Made by a program: the position numbers and the translations under genes. Shown here piece after piece: positions 28,945 through 40,375 of a stretch of DNA of 64,000 nucleotides. The DNA is taken from NCBI GenBank assembly GCA_020051095.1, contig JAGVJN010000017.1, positions 1 through 64,000 of the forward strand, in the 5' to 3' direction. Every line of letters starts with the position of its first letter. Position 1 is the first letter of the stretch. Origin of the DNA: Pseudomonadota bacterium (GTDB taxonomy: Bacteria > Pseudomonadota > Gammaproteobacteria > Legionellales > Legionellaceae). Below the pieces are notes generated by a model that saw only the letters and a program-made list of their open reading frames with translations, was not told the DNA's origin and searched no databases.

Positions 28945-30267
28945 ATGAAACGATTATTATTTTTGATGGCGATGATGTCTCCGATGTCATTATGGGCGGC
29001 AGAAATCGGTTGGAGCAATCCAGCAGCGCTAGCCACCTATATTAGCCAACAAAATCATTGGCTATTATTTCTTGCCTTTTACGGCTTAGGTATTTTATTA
29101 GCCTTCACCCCTTGTGTTTTACCCATGGTACCCATTTTATCCGGCATTATCGTGGGCCAAAATGCGAAGAGTGCAAAACAGGGCTTCCAGTTATCATTAG
29201 CCTATGTCGCTGGGATGGCTATCACCTATGCTATCGCAGGCATGTTGGCAGGCTGGATGGGATCAACGGTTCAGACCTTAATGCAAACGCCTTGGGTAAT
29301 CATCACGTTTAGCTTGATGTTCCTATTTTTAGGCTTCAACTTACTCGATTGGGTTAGCTTGCCGATTCCAGGGTTTAGCGGAGCAAATCGCCGTAAAACT
29401 CAAAATCAGAAACCGAAGAGCCTCTTTTCCGTTGCCATGATGGGGGTCATTTCAACCTTAGTTGTTTCGCCTTGCGTCACCGGCCCGCTGATTGGCATTT
29501 TGACTTACATTGGTCAAAGTGGCCAAGTGGCTCAAGGTGGCTTGTTTTTGTTTATACTAGCGTTAGGAATGGGTACACCCCTGCTATTAGTAGGGTGTGG
29601 TTATGGAAAATTCCTCCCCAAAGCAGGTGGTTGGATGCTGATGATTAAAAAGCTATTTGCCTATATGATGTTTGCATTGGCTATTTGGTTAAGCTCACGC
29701 ATTTTACCCGCCACCCTGACCTATATGCTGTATGCCTCATTAGCCCTGATTGCTGGATTAACGTTAGGTATCTTCCGTCAGGCAACCCATGCGGTTGAGC
29801 GTGCCGGGCAGGTTGTTAGCGTGTTCTTATTGATGTTGTCAGGCATTCTTGCCTTCCAACTAATACAACCGATAAGCCTACAACAAACCAGCCAAGCAGC
29901 AGCACCCTTCATTCCTGTCAAAAAAGAACAAGATCTGGATCGCTATTTACAGACAGCAAAACTGGCTGGTCAGCCGGTATTTATCGAGTTTTTTGCGGGT
30001 TGGTGCAGTGATTGCCAAGCGATGGACAAAAACGTGTTTAGTCTAAACCGGGTTCAGAAAGCCATGGCAAACAGCTTGAACTTACGTGTTGATATCAGTA
30101 ACAACACACCTGAGGTCAAAGAACTGAGAAAGCGTTTTGGCATTCTAGGAATCCCAACGATGCTGTTTGTGAATAGCTCAGGGGACCTTCAACAATCGCT
30201 AACAGCCGTTGGACAGGTCTCATCTGATATCGTTGTTTCTAATTTAGACATTATCAACAAGCGCTAA
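28945..30267 (+). CDS. dsbD: Thiol:disulfide interchange protein DsbD, lacking the N-terminal alpha domain
   Basis: The protein passes electrons from cytoplasmic thioredoxin across the inner membrane to periplasmic thiol proteins. Order: signal peptide (1-18); eight-helix transmembrane beta domain with the reactive cysteines in FTPCVLPM and VSPCVTGP; C-terminal periplasmic thioredoxin domain with WCSDC. At 440 residues it is about 120 shorter than E. coli DsbD: the periplasmic immunoglobulin-like alpha domain is absent, and only about 20 residues separate the signal peptide from the first helix. The partner alpha function must come from another protein. It has an AAGG ribosome site. Confidence 0.92.
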   Translation: MKRLLFLMAMMSPMSLWAAEIGWSNPAALATYISQQNHWLLFLAFYGLGILLAFTPCVLPMVPILSGIIVGQNAKSAKQGFQLSLAYVAGMAITYAIAGMLAGWMGSTVQTLMQTPWVIITFSLMFLFLGFNLLDWVSLPIPGFSGANRRKTQNQKPKSLFSVAMMGVISTLVVSPCVTGPLIGILTYIGQSGQVAQGGLFLFILALGMGTPLLLVGCGYGKFLPKAGGWMLMIKKLFAYMMFALAIWLSSRILPATLTYMLYASLALIAGLTLGIFRQATHAVERAGQVVSVFLLMLSGILAFQLIQPISLQQTSQAAAPFIPVKKEQDLDRYLQTAKLAGQPVFIEFFAGWCSDCQAMDKNVFSLNRVQKAMANSLNLRVDISNNTPEVKELRKRFGILGIPTMLFVNSSGDLQQSLTAVGQVSSDIVVSNLDIINKR

Positions 30268-30271
30268 TCTT

Positions 30272-30314
30272 TAGCCATTGACAGATATATTCTCAATAGT
30301 ATCTGCAATGGCTA
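30272..30314 (+). terminator. Hairpin after dsbD
   Basis: TAGCCATTG (30272-30280) pairs with CAATGGCTA (30306-30314). The inner CAGATA/TATCTG pairing extends the stem, giving about 15 pairs with one bulged A, followed by a T/A-rich tract (TTTATATAT). It begins 4 bases after the dsbD stop codon, a good position for an intrinsic terminator. Confidence 0.6.
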
Positions 30315-30322
30315 TTTATATA

Positions 30323-30491
30323 TATATACCCGTGATCATTCAAAATGCGAGGATTTATAAGCCTGTATTTTTTGATCCTACAAAACGTTAAAAATCCCAC
30401 AATCGCTCATTCCCTTGTGTGTTTTTAAACGTTTAGCAGGGCGAAAAAGAAAAAGCAGAAAACTCGCTTTTTGAATGATCACGGGTATATA
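30323..30491. repeat. Family A palindromic element, full-length copy (MITE-like)
   Basis: This 169-bp element has imperfect terminal inverted repeats of about 29 bases (core CCCGTGATCATTCAAAA, one mismatch between arms) flanked by TATATA on both sides. Inside, a second pair of arms (AAAACGTTAAAAAT... and ...TTTTTAAACGTTT) continues the symmetry, so the single strand could fold into one long hairpin. There is no coding capacity. It sits between the dsbD terminator and sodC, and its right end supplies a TATAAT hexamer 30 bases before the sodC start codon. Confidence 0.85.
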
Positions 30492-30523
30492 ATCAAACAA
30501 GAGTTATAAAAGAGGATATCATT

Positions 30524-31027
30524 ATGTTTAAACAGGCATTAATTGGAATTATGCTCGCTGGCTTATGTATGCAACCACTTTTTGCATCCACAAAAACCAT
30601 TACCATTTATTCTGCAACAGATGCCCAACAATCCCTTGGGACGGTGACTTTTAAAAATAGTCCTTTTGGCGTTTTGATTTATCCCAATTTAAAAGGGTTA
30701 CCCCCAGGACTTCATGGGTTTCATCTTCATGAAAAGCCCAACTGTGGTAAGGACGGGATGGATGCAGGGTCACATTATGATCCGAATCAAACCAATACGC
30801 ACCTTGGTCCCTACGATAAGGGCCATTTAGGGGATTTACCGGTGTTATATGTCAATGAAAATGGGGAAGCAAACATACCAACGTTAGCTCCGCGTTTAAG
30901 CATGGATGACCTGCATGACATTTCACTCATGATTCATCAAGGCGGCGATAATTACTCGGACGAACCACCTTTAGGTGGTGGCGGGAAACGAATTGGGTGT
31001 GGTGTGTTTAATGGTAAAGATTCATGA
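30524..31027 (+). CDS. sodC: Periplasmic Cu/Zn superoxide dismutase
   Basis: SodC converts superoxide to peroxide in the periplasm and protects against phagocyte-derived superoxide in intracellular bacteria. The 167-residue protein has a signal peptide (1-22, cleavage after LFA). Copper and zinc ligands are seen in GFHLHEKPNC, AGSHYDPN and the C-terminal DEPPLGGGGKRIGCGVF, whose cysteine pairs with that in KPNC. AGAGG lies 9 bases before the ATG. It is monocistronic and convergent with clpA. Confidence 0.97.
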   Translation: MFKQALIGIMLAGLCMQPLFASTKTITIYSATDAQQSLGTVTFKNSPFGVLIYPNLKGLPPGLHGFHLHEKPNCGKDGMDAGSHYDPNQTNTHLGPYDKGHLGDLPVLYVNENGEANIPTLAPRLSMDDLHDISLMIHQGGDNYSDEPPLGGGGKRIGCGVFNGKDS

Positions 31028-31067
31028 TTAGGGAGCAACATTGGAAGCTCGAAAGCTCCCATTACGA

Positions 31068-33332
31068 TTAATAAACACCTTCTTTATGGTCGTGGCAGTC
31101 AAAAAATAACTCTTGATCTTTGACTTTCAAGGAAACATATCCACCATTGACTAACCGGCCAAACAACAACTCATCAGCCAACGGTTTTTTCACTTGCTCT
31201 TGAATTAAGCGAGCCATTGGGCGAGCACCCATGGTTTTATCATAACCATGATTTGCCAACCATTCTCGTGCTTCATCATCGACAGATAAACTAACACGTT
31301 TGGCATTTAATTGTTCTTCTAATTCAACTAGGAATTTATCCACCACTAAGCCAATCGTTTGTTTATCCAGCTGTTCAAAATTAATAATGGCATCTAAACG
31401 ATTTCGAAATTCAGGCGTGAATGAGCGTTTAATCACTTCCATGCCATCGCCTTTCGTATCCTGATCAGAAAAACCAATCACATTGCGTCCAATCTCAAAC
31501 GCACCTGCATTACTAGTCATCACTAAAACAATATGGCGGAAGTCAGCATGGCGGCCATTGGTATCAGTCAATGTTCCGTGATCCATAATCTGCAAGAGTA
31601 AATTAAAGACATCCGGGTGAGCTTTTTCGATTTCATCAAGCAGCAATACCGCATGGGGATGTTTGGTCACTGCTTCAGTCAATAAACCACCTTGATCAAA
31701 GCCAACATACCCGGGAGGTGCACCAATTAAACGGGATACGGTATGCTTTTCCATGTACTCCGACATATCAAAGCGAATCAACTCGATACCAAGCAAATTA
31801 GCCAGCTGTTTTGTAACTTCCGTTTTACCAACCCCCGTAGGACCCGCAAATAAGAAACAGCCAACGGGTTTTTGCGGCTCTCTTAAACCCGAACGTGCTA
31901 GTTTAATAGCTGATGATAACGCAGCAATGGCATTGTCTTGTCCATACACAAGTAACTTGAGGTCTCTCTCAAGATTCTTAAGAACATCTTTGTCGGTCGC
32001 TGTGACTTTTTTGACGGGGATACGGGCAATTTTAGCCACGACGCTTTCTATCTCATTCACGGAAATGATTTTCTTTCGTTTACTTGCAGTCAATAGATTT
32101 TGATAAGCCCCCGCTTCATCGACAACGTCTATCGCTTTATCCGGCAAAAATCGATCATTGATATATTTTGCGGATAGTTCGGCGGCTGAGCGAAGAGCAG
32201 GAATGGAAAATTTCACATTATGATGTTCTTCTAGACGGCTTTTCAAACCCTTCAAAATCTCAAATGTTTCATCAATGGAGGGTTCCTCAATATCTATTTT
32301 TTGGAATCGTCGAGCCAAGGCACGGTCTTTTTCAAAGATGCCTCGGTATTCCTGATAGGTGGTCGAGCCAATGCATTTTAAATCGCCATTGGCAAGCAAT
32401 GGTTTAATTAAGTTTGACGCATCCATTACCCCGCCGGAAGCAGCACCCGCTCCGATAATCGTATGAATTTCATCAATGAATAAGACTGCGCCTTTTTGTT
32501 GGCTTAGTTGCTTCAGCACTGCTTTCAATCGTTTTTCAAAATCACCACGATATTTGGTTCCGGCAAGCAACGCGCCCAAGTCTAGCGCGTAGACAACACA
32601 GTTAGCAATTGCCTCCGGAACTTCATCGGTGACAATTTTTCTAGCCAAACCCTCTGCGATAGCTGTTTTACCAACACCCGCTTCACCCACTAATAAAGGG
32701 TTATTTTTTCGTCGTCGACAGAGCACTTGAACGGTTCGTTGGATTTCTTCATCTCGACCAATAAGCGGATCAATGCGACCTTGTTTTGCACGTCGATTCA
32801 GATTAGTGCAATAACTTTCTAAGGGGGACTCGCCTCCTTCGGGTTCCATCATCTCATCATCCATGGATGAATGATTATCATGTAGGTTATCTTTTTGATA
32901 TTTTGAAATGCCGTGCGATATATAATTGATGACATCTAAGCGTGTGATGTTTTCACGACGTAGAAAATATACGGCCTGACTTTCTTGTTCACTAAAGATA
33001 GCCGCTAAGACATTCGCACCCGTTACTTCCGTTTTACCTGCTGATTGCACATGAAAGACTGCTCGTTGCAGTACCCGCTGAAAACCAAGCGTCGGCTGTG
33101 TTTCGCGTTCACGCTCATCTGCTGGGATTTTGGGGGTTGTTTCGTCGATAAACTCAGTCAAATCACGACGTAATTTATCGATATCCGCATCACACGCTTG
33201 TAAGACATTACCAGCAGCTGGATTATCAAGCAATGATAACAATAAGTGTTCTACCGTCATAAATTCATGACGTTTCTCTTTGGCATCCTTAAAGGCTAGA
33301 TTAAGGGTAAATTCTAGTTCTTTATTTAACAT
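31068..33332 (-). CDS. clpA: ATP-dependent Clp protease ATPase subunit ClpA
   Basis: ClpA unfolds substrates and feeds them to ClpP. The 754-residue protein has the double Clp N-domain (1-140), AAA+ module D1 with GEAGVGKT (about 216-223), and D2 with GPTGVGKT (about 498-505). The ClpP-docking loop near NVIGFSDQD carries IGF at the usual IGL position. It lies 27 bases after clpS, its adaptor, the standard clpS-clpA operon. Confidence 0.97.
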   Translation of the reverse strand: MLNKELEFTLNLAFKDAKEKRHEFMTVEHLLLSLLDNPAAGNVLQACDADIDKLRRDLTEFIDETTPKIPADERERETQPTLGFQRVLQRAVFHVQSAGKTEVTGANVLAAIFSEQESQAVYFLRRENITRLDVINYISHGISKYQKDNLHDNHSSMDDEMMEPEGGESPLESYCTNLNRRAKQGRIDPLIGRDEEIQRTVQVLCRRRKNNPLLVGEAGVGKTAIAEGLARKIVTDEVPEAIANCVVYALDLGALLAGTKYRGDFEKRLKAVLKQLSQQKGAVLFIDEIHTIIGAGAASGGVMDASNLIKPLLANGDLKCIGSTTYQEYRGIFEKDRALARRFQKIDIEEPSIDETFEILKGLKSRLEEHHNVKFSIPALRSAAELSAKYINDRFLPDKAIDVVDEAGAYQNLLTASKRKKIISVNEIESVVAKIARIPVKKVTATDKDVLKNLERDLKLLVYGQDNAIAALSSAIKLARSGLREPQKPVGCFLFAGPTGVGKTEVTKQLANLLGIELIRFDMSEYMEKHTVSRLIGAPPGYVGFDQGGLLTEAVTKHPHAVLLLDEIEKAHPDVFNLLLQIMDHGTLTDTNGRHADFRHIVLVMTSNAGAFEIGRNVIGFSDQDTKGDGMEVIKRSFTPEFRNRLDAIINFEQLDKQTIGLVVDKFLVELEEQLNAKRVSLSVDDEAREWLANHGYDKTMGARPMARLIQEQVKKPLADELLFGRLVNGGYVSLKVKDQELFFDCHDHKEGVY

Positions 33333-33359
33333 GATATTTGCTCCTTTCCAGCCAATTAA

Positions 33360-33692
33360 CTATTCAGGTTCCATAGTGCATAAAAGCGGATGGTCGTTTT
33401 GTCTGGCAAAATCTGTTACCTGAGCAACCTTTGTTTCAGCTATATCCCTTGTATACACACCGCAAATCGATCGTCCAACGAGATGAATTTGCAGCATTAT
33501 TTGCGTTGCCTTTTCTTCCGTGTGCAGGAAAAAATGTTGCAACACCCTCACAACAAAATCCATCGGTGTGTAGTCATCATTTAACAGAATGACCTTATAT
33601 TTTCTGGGCTGTTTGACTTCAGTTTCGGTCTGTTTTTCTGTTTCAACGTGCCCAACAATTTCTGCTAAAAATTGACCACTCATTTTTGACAC
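33360..33692 (-). CDS. clpS: ClpA adaptor protein ClpS
   Basis: ClpS delivers N-degron substrates to ClpAP. The 110-residue protein has the conserved core [19 protein letters not shown], including the Asn-Asp-Asp residues that bind the substrate amino terminus, and [17 protein letters not shown]. It precedes clpA in a two-gene operon. An inverted repeat lies about 80-105 bases upstream. Confidence 0.97.
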   Translation of the reverse strand: MSKMSGQFLAEIVGHVETEKQTETEVKQPRKYKVILLNDDYTPMDFVVRVLQHFFLHTEEKATQIMLQIHLVGRSICGVYTRDIAETKVAQVTDFARQNDHPLLCTMEPE

Positions 33693-33768
33693 CTCTTATA
33701 TAATTTTATAGACGTATCGGAGCAATTTAGCCAGTAAAATCTATGTAAAAATTTCATTAATTCAATGT

Positions 33769-33799
33769 GTGTTAAGCATGATATCATGCTGGTTAACAC
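33769..33799. promoter_or_regulatory. Inverted repeat upstream of clpS
   Basis: A 16-base perfect palindrome (AGCATGATATCATGCT, 33775-33790) is flanked by outer arms GTGTTAA and TTAACAC, giving a 31-base dyad. It is 77-107 bases upstream of the clpS start codon and about 190 bases after icd. It has no T-tract, so an operator is more likely than a terminator. Confidence 0.45.
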
Positions 33800-33943
33800 T
33801 CAACCACAAAGCTGCCTTCTTCTTATTTAGTAAGAGCAGATTTCATTCACCACGACAATTTCTATCCTAACTTAGTTTTTAACCACTTAATCCATCCAGG
33901 GCTATACGTGAATCAAGTTGTCCATTATCTGCGCTCTGGAACG

Positions 33944-33969
33944 ATTGGCTGCTTATAAAAGCAGCCAAT
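33944..33969 (-). terminator. Stem-loop after icd
   Basis: ATTGGCTGC and GCAGCCAAT form a perfect 9-bp stem with an 8-base AT-rich loop, 18 bases after the icd stop codon. No U-tract follows on the minus strand. It may stabilise the 3' end or act with Rho rather than be a classical intrinsic terminator. Confidence 0.5.
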
Positions 33970-33987
33970 AGAGTCGATATCGGCCAA

Positions 33988-35247
33988 CTACTTCATGTTT
34001 TCAATGAGGACATCACCAAACTCAGAAGCACTGACACAGGTTGCATTATCCATCAATCGCTCAAAATCATAGGTCACTTTACGGCTAGCAATTGCTCCAT
34101 CCATGCCATGGATGATGAGATCAGCAGCTTCTAACCACCCTAAATGGCGCAACATCATTTCAGCAGAAAGAATTAATGAGCCAGGGTTCACCTTGTTTTG
34201 GCCAGCATACTTAGGCGCTGTCCCGTGAGTTGCTTCAAAGACAGCCTCATTATCGCCGATGTTAGCGCCGGGGGCTATACCAATGCCACCGACCTGAGCA
34301 GCCAATGCGTCTGAAATATAATCCCCATTTAGATTGAGCGTTGCAATGACAGAATAATCTTCCGGACGCAACAAGATTTGTTGTAAAAATGCATCGGCGA
34401 TGACATCTTTAATGATAATCTGCTTACCTGTTTTTGGATTATCAAAAGCCATCCACGGACCGCCTTCAAATAACGTCGCCCCAAACTCTTCAGCGGCAAG
34501 CTGATAACCCCAGTCTTTAAAGGCACCTTCGGTATATTTCATAATATTACCTTTATGAACTAAGGTGACTGAGTCCCGATCATTATCGATAGCATATTGA
34601 ATAGCAGCTCTCACTAAGCGAGTGGTTCCTTGTTTCGAAACTGGCTTAATGCCGATACCACAGTTTTGTGGGAATCGGATATTGGTGACGCCCATCTCAC
34701 CCGTTAGATAGCGAATTAATTTATCAGCTTCCGGCGTGCCGGCTTTCCATTCAATACCAGCGTATATATCTTCTGAATTTTCACGGAAGATAACCATGTC
34801 TGTTTTTTCGGGCGCCTTCACAGGGCTAGGAACCCCTTGAAAATAACGCACCGGGCGCAAGCAGGTATATAAATCCAATTTTTGTCGAATGGCCACATTC
34901 AACGAACGAATACCGCCACCAACTGGCGTAGTTAAGGGCCCTTTAATGGCAACAGCGTATTCCCGAATAGCATCGAGTGTTTCATCCGGTAACCATTGAT
35001 CGTCGCCATAAACAGTCGTTGCTTTTTCGCCGGCATAAATTTCCATCCAAGCGATCTTCCGCTTTCCGCCATATGCTTTTGCAACAGCGGCGTCGACTAC
35101 TTTTTTCATAACCGGGGTCACATCAACACCGATACCATCCCCTTCGATATAAGGTATGATTGGCTGGTCAGGAACAGACAAAGATAAGTCTGCATTCACT
35201 TTGATAGCTTGCCCTGTCGCCGGGATGGTGATTTTATCGTAAGACAT
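33988..35247 (-). CDS. icd: NADP-dependent isocitrate dehydrogenase
   Basis: Icd oxidises isocitrate to 2-oxoglutarate in the TCA cycle. The 419-residue length matches the E. coli-type homodimer. Motifs are [17 protein letters not shown] at the start, the phosphorylatable serine region [29 protein letters not shown], and [17 protein letters not shown] with the downstream HGTAPKYAG, which favours NADP. A family B repeat lies about 90 bases upstream. It is monocistronic. Confidence 0.97.
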   Translation of the reverse strand: MSYDKITIPATGQAIKVNADLSLSVPDQPIIPYIEGDGIGVDVTPVMKKVVDAAVAKAYGGKRKIAWMEIYAGEKATTVYGDDQWLPDETLDAIREYAVAIKGPLTTPVGGGIRSLNVAIRQKLDLYTCLRPVRYFQGVPSPVKAPEKTDMVIFRENSEDIYAGIEWKAGTPEADKLIRYLTGEMGVTNIRFPQNCGIGIKPVSKQGTTRLVRAAIQYAIDNDRDSVTLVHKGNIMKYTEGAFKDWGYQLAAEEFGATLFEGGPWMAFDNPKTGKQIIIKDVIADAFLQQILLRPEDYSVIATLNLNGDYISDALAAQVGGIGIAPGANIGDNEAVFEATHGTAPKYAGQNKVNPGSLILSAEMMLRHLGWLEAADLIIHGMDGAIASRKVTYDFERLMDNATCVSASEFGDVLIENMK

Positions 35248-35338
35248 AGAACTCTCCGCACTAAAAAATTTGATCGGGTCAATATACCATGAGCTAGCCT
35301 ATATTGCATCAATCAATGTGTATACCCGATTTATTTGA

Positions 35339-35542
35339 CGTGAACGTTTGCGTTTTTCGTCTGCGTTACCGAAAAACCTTAGCTCCAGCAATAAATTTTG
35401 ATTAATATAGTAATAATTGAATGTATTCTGAATTGTTATTTTAAGATTGGAGCAATAAATATTTTTTTATCTATTTTTTAACCATTAATCTTTTCGTAGG
35501 CAATTGCTTCGGTAACGCAGACGAAAAACGCAAACGTTCACG
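35339..35542. repeat. Family B palindromic element, full-length copy (35-bp perfect inverted repeats)
   Basis: The bases 35339-35373 (starting CGTGAACGTTTGCGT, ending GCGTTACCGAA) and 35508-35542 are perfect inverted copies, 35 bases each, enclosing 134 AT-rich non-coding bases. The 204-bp element lies in the divergent icd/rluE promoter region. Related single arms occur at 57820-57853 and 63714-63746. There is no transposase and no obvious flanking duplication. Confidence 0.88.
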
Positions 35543-35602
35543 AATAAGTCTATATATTTCTTGCATTGGTCGTAGAACGGGGCTTTCTCTCCTTTTTTGT
35601 CG

Positions 35603-35608
35603 TATAAT
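35603..35608 (+). promoter_or_regulatory. -10 element (TATAAT) for rluE
   Basis: A perfect TATAAT lies 34 bases before the chosen rluE start codon. It places transcription start near 35615 and so excludes the TTG at 35597 as the translation start. No good -35 hexamer is seen at 17 bases. Confidence 0.5.
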
Positions 35609-35641
35609 ACTATCACTGTTATTCATACATTAGCATCCTCC

Positions 35642-36172
35642 ATGGCGGATATTATTTTACTTAACAAGCCCTTTGGCTTTCTTAGCCAATTTAGTGGTGA
35701 ACCATCTGATAAGACGTTAGCGCAGCTTATTCAAAATCAACCCGGGTTTTATCCAGCGGGTCGCCTCGATAAAAAGAGTGAAGGATTATTGTTACTCACT
35801 AATGATGGACGACTTCAGAATCAACTTTCACACCCAAAATTTGGCAAATTCAAACGCTATTGGGTGCAGGTTGAGGGAGAAATTAGCAGCGAACAATTAG
35901 ACCCTTTAATCCACGGCTTAGCCCCCTTTTTACCCGCGCAGTGTCAGCCCATTTCACCGCCACCACTTTGGCCAAGAAACCCACCCATTCGCGAGAGAAA
36001 AACCATTCCAACAAGCTGGATTGATATCCGCATACAAGAAGGAAAAAACCACCAAATTCGACATATGACAGCAGCCATTGGTTTTCCGACCCTACGGTTA
36101 GTAAGATATCAAATAGGCGATTATAAACTAGGAACGCTTCAACCTGGGGAATGGCGAAAAATAAGTGATTGA
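35642..36172 (+). CDS. rluE: 23S rRNA pseudouridine 2457 synthase RluE
   Basis: This small RsuA/RluE-type pseudouridine synthase, 176 residues, has no S4 domain. It has the catalytic motif AGRLDKKSEGLLLLTNDG, with the active Asp in RLDKKSEG, KRYWVQVEG, and the terminal GKNHQIRHMTAAIGFPTLRL. The start MADIILLNKPFGFLSQFS at 35642 matches the family's N-terminus and lies downstream of the TATAAT. It has little Shine-Dalgarno sequence. It is convergent with mreD, two bases away. Confidence 0.93.
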   Translation: MADIILLNKPFGFLSQFSGEPSDKTLAQLIQNQPGFYPAGRLDKKSEGLLLLTNDGRLQNQLSHPKFGKFKRYWVQVEGEISSEQLDPLIHGLAPFLPAQCQPISPPPLWPRNPPIRERKTIPTSWIDIRIQEGKNHQIRHMTAAIGFPTLRLVRYQIGDYKLGTLQPGEWRKISD

Positions 36173-36174
36173 TT

Positions 36175-36635
36175 TTAAGCCATTATTCTTTTCGGACCAA
36201 AATACAAATGCACTAAAGGCCAGCAAGCAGCGGAACTTAACGCCCCTAAGAACAGGGGTGTCCAAGCAATGGTATTACTAAACAACCAACCGATTAGAGC
36301 GAATAGCGAGTTATTCAGTAACACTAAGAAAAAGATGATCAAAAACTGTTGGGGCTCGGGAAAAAATTGAAATCGCATTGAACGCTTAAACATCACCAGA
36401 CAAGTGAGTAACACGGGTAATGCATTTTGGCCAAGCACATTGGCGTGCATCACATCCAGTAATAAACAAACAAACAATAGCAGGGACACATAGAAATAAG
36501 CATTTGCAAACAGCTGCAGGTATAGAAAGATTAGCAAAACAAATTGTGGTCGAAGCGGTGCAATAATTTCAGGTACCGGAAAAATAGAGATTGTCACGGC
36601 AAATAGCAACGCTAGGGCAATACGCTGAACAAAAC

Positions 36636-36639
<4 letters not shown>
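36175..36639 (-). CDS. mreD: Rod shape-determining protein MreD
   Basis: MreD is the small integral membrane partner of MreC in the cell-elongation complex. The 154-residue protein consists of about five membrane segments with few polar loops, typical for MreD. It overlaps mreC by four bases (ATGA) and is last in mreB-mreC-mreD. Confidence 0.92.
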
Positions 36640-38682
<2,043 letters not shown>

Positions 38683-38735
38683 CTATACATTCTTGCCAAT
38701 AATTAATAGTGAAGCTCGCTAAAAATGAAATAACC

Positions 38736-40373
38736 ATGGATGAAAACTACAAGCATCAATCAAATCTTATTCGGTACCAACTGTTACGCGCCCGGGTCAA
38801 TAAATACACCCTACTTGGATTGATCTTATCATTGATTTCTATATTAATCGCATCCCTGATTGTGTCTTGGCAACTCACAGGACATATCACGTTAGAGGGG
38901 ATCATCCTTGCACATAAAACAAATCCAGCCTTATGGTTTCTCGACATCACCCCTTTTATGTTCACATACTGGGGTCAACGTTTCTTTTATAGCTTGGTGT
39001 GGGAAGCTGATTCGATTATCGAAACCAGTACGAACAAGTTCGAACAATTCACCAAAGAGCTAGAAAATAAACTTAAAATGTCGTCCATGTTTGACAAAAT
39101 AACAGGCCTACCGAACCAGGACTATCTCCTCCAGTATTGTGAAAAAGCCGCCGCCGCTTGTGATGAAGACGATTCAATTTTATTTTTAGTGGTAGCCGTT
39201 AGTAATTTACAATTTATCCAATTTCATAAATCCGGTTCGGATGTGGCTAATAGTTTAAGGATATTTTCCGATCACCTAACCAAAGCTGTCCAACAACCAA
39301 CCGTGGCCGCGCTATCTTCCGAGCTCCCCTTCATTGCAAGGCTTTACAGCAATGATTTTGCGATAGTTATTCCTCGATATAATAATTTCGCCCCCCATGA
39401 AGAGGTTTTGAAGAAGCTGAGCACTTTGTTTTCTTTGAATGAAAAAGACGATGAACAAATCATTAAATATAACCCAATTATCGGGGCAACGATTTATCCC
39501 AATATTAGTAAAGAGCCAACCTCTCTCATCAGCCATGGCTTAATTGCCATTTCTCAAGCAATTAATCGACATGAGCAGTATGCGCTTTATGATCCACAAT
39601 CAACAGAAGCATATCAAGCGCAACCGTTAATTTTAAATGAAGTAAAAAATGCCATTGAAAACCGAGATATACAAATCTATTTCCAACCCACCTATGATTT
39701 TAATACCTTAGAAATTATAGGTGCTGAAGCATTAGTCCGAATTACCAATACTGAATTTGGCATTTTGGATGCTAGCCAGTTTATTAATATGCTAGAAGGC
39801 ACATCGCTCATCCAACAATATAGTTATTATGTGTTAGATGTGGCCATCCAACAAATCGCCACATGCCACCAAGCAGGACATCGTATTTTTATTACCGTCA
39901 ATTTATCGATTGATGATATCCAGGATACCCGTATCGTTAACTATATTGCCACGTTAATCAAGCAATATAATATCGACCCCCACTATCTACATCTTGATTT
40001 CAGTGAAAAAGCCATTGTCGCTGATTTCGCAAGAACGCTAAAAACGTTAACGCCTCTTGCCACCATGGGCGTTGGTATTGCTGTCGATGACTTTTGTAGC
40101 GGCTACTCATCATTCGTTTACCTAAATAATCTCCCAATTAACGAGCTAAAAATTGATAAATATTTCGTCATGAATATGGAAAGCGATACTGCCAAAATGA
40201 GAATGGTCAAAGCCATTGTTGCTCTGGCAGACATTTTTTCAATACGAGTCAGTGCCGAAGGGGTTGAATCAAAGAATATTGTTGAAAAACTGACATCCAT
40301 GGGGTGCACCCGTGGCAAAGGCTATTTTTTCTCTGAAGCAGTTTCTAAAGAAGATTTTGAACGCATGCTATAG
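38736..40373 (+). CDS. Membrane GGDEF-EAL protein, probable c-di-GMP phosphodiesterase
   Basis: The 545-residue protein has one or two N-terminal membrane segments (about 24-46, possibly 65-85), a degenerate GGDEF domain (about 118-285; YSNDF at 204-208 replaces GGDEF), and an EAL domain (about 300-540). The EAL domain keeps the catalytic set: E-A-L at 331-333, the Asn in TVNLS, the Glu in DFSEKAI, the Asp pair in VDDFCSGYSS, Lys in LKIDKYF and Glu in SAEGVES. It should therefore hydrolyse c-di-GMP, perhaps with the dead GGDEF as a GTP sensor. I chose the ATG at 38736 over the GTG at 38709. Confidence 0.9.
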   Translation: MDENYKHQSNLIRYQLLRARVNKYTLLGLILSLISILIASLIVSWQLTGHITLEGIILAHKTNPALWFLDITPFMFTYWGQRFFYSLVWEADSIIETSTNKFEQFTKELENKLKMSSMFDKITGLPNQDYLLQYCEKAAAACDEDDSILFLVVAVSNLQFIQFHKSGSDVANSLRIFSDHLTKAVQQPTVAALSSELPFIARLYSNDFAIVIPRYNNFAPHEEVLKKLSTLFSLNEKDDEQIIKYNPIIGATIYPNISKEPTSLISHGLIAISQAINRHEQYALYDPQSTEAYQAQPLILNEVKNAIENRDIQIYFQPTYDFNTLEIIGAEALVRITNTEFGILDASQFINMLEGTSLIQQYSYYVLDVAIQQIATCHQAGHRIFITVNLSIDDIQDTRIVNYIATLIKQYNIDPHYLHLDFSEKAIVADFARTLKTLTPLATMGVGIAVDDFCSGYSSFVYLNNLPINELKIDKYFVMNMESDTAKMRMVKAIVALADIFSIRVSAEGVESKNIVEKLTSMGCTRGKGYFFSEAVSKEDFERML

Positions 40374-40375
40374 AT

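Noticed and set aside
35597-35641. Longer RluE start at a TTG
   Set aside because: A TATAAT at 35603-35608 lies inside the extension, and family proteins begin at the later ATG.
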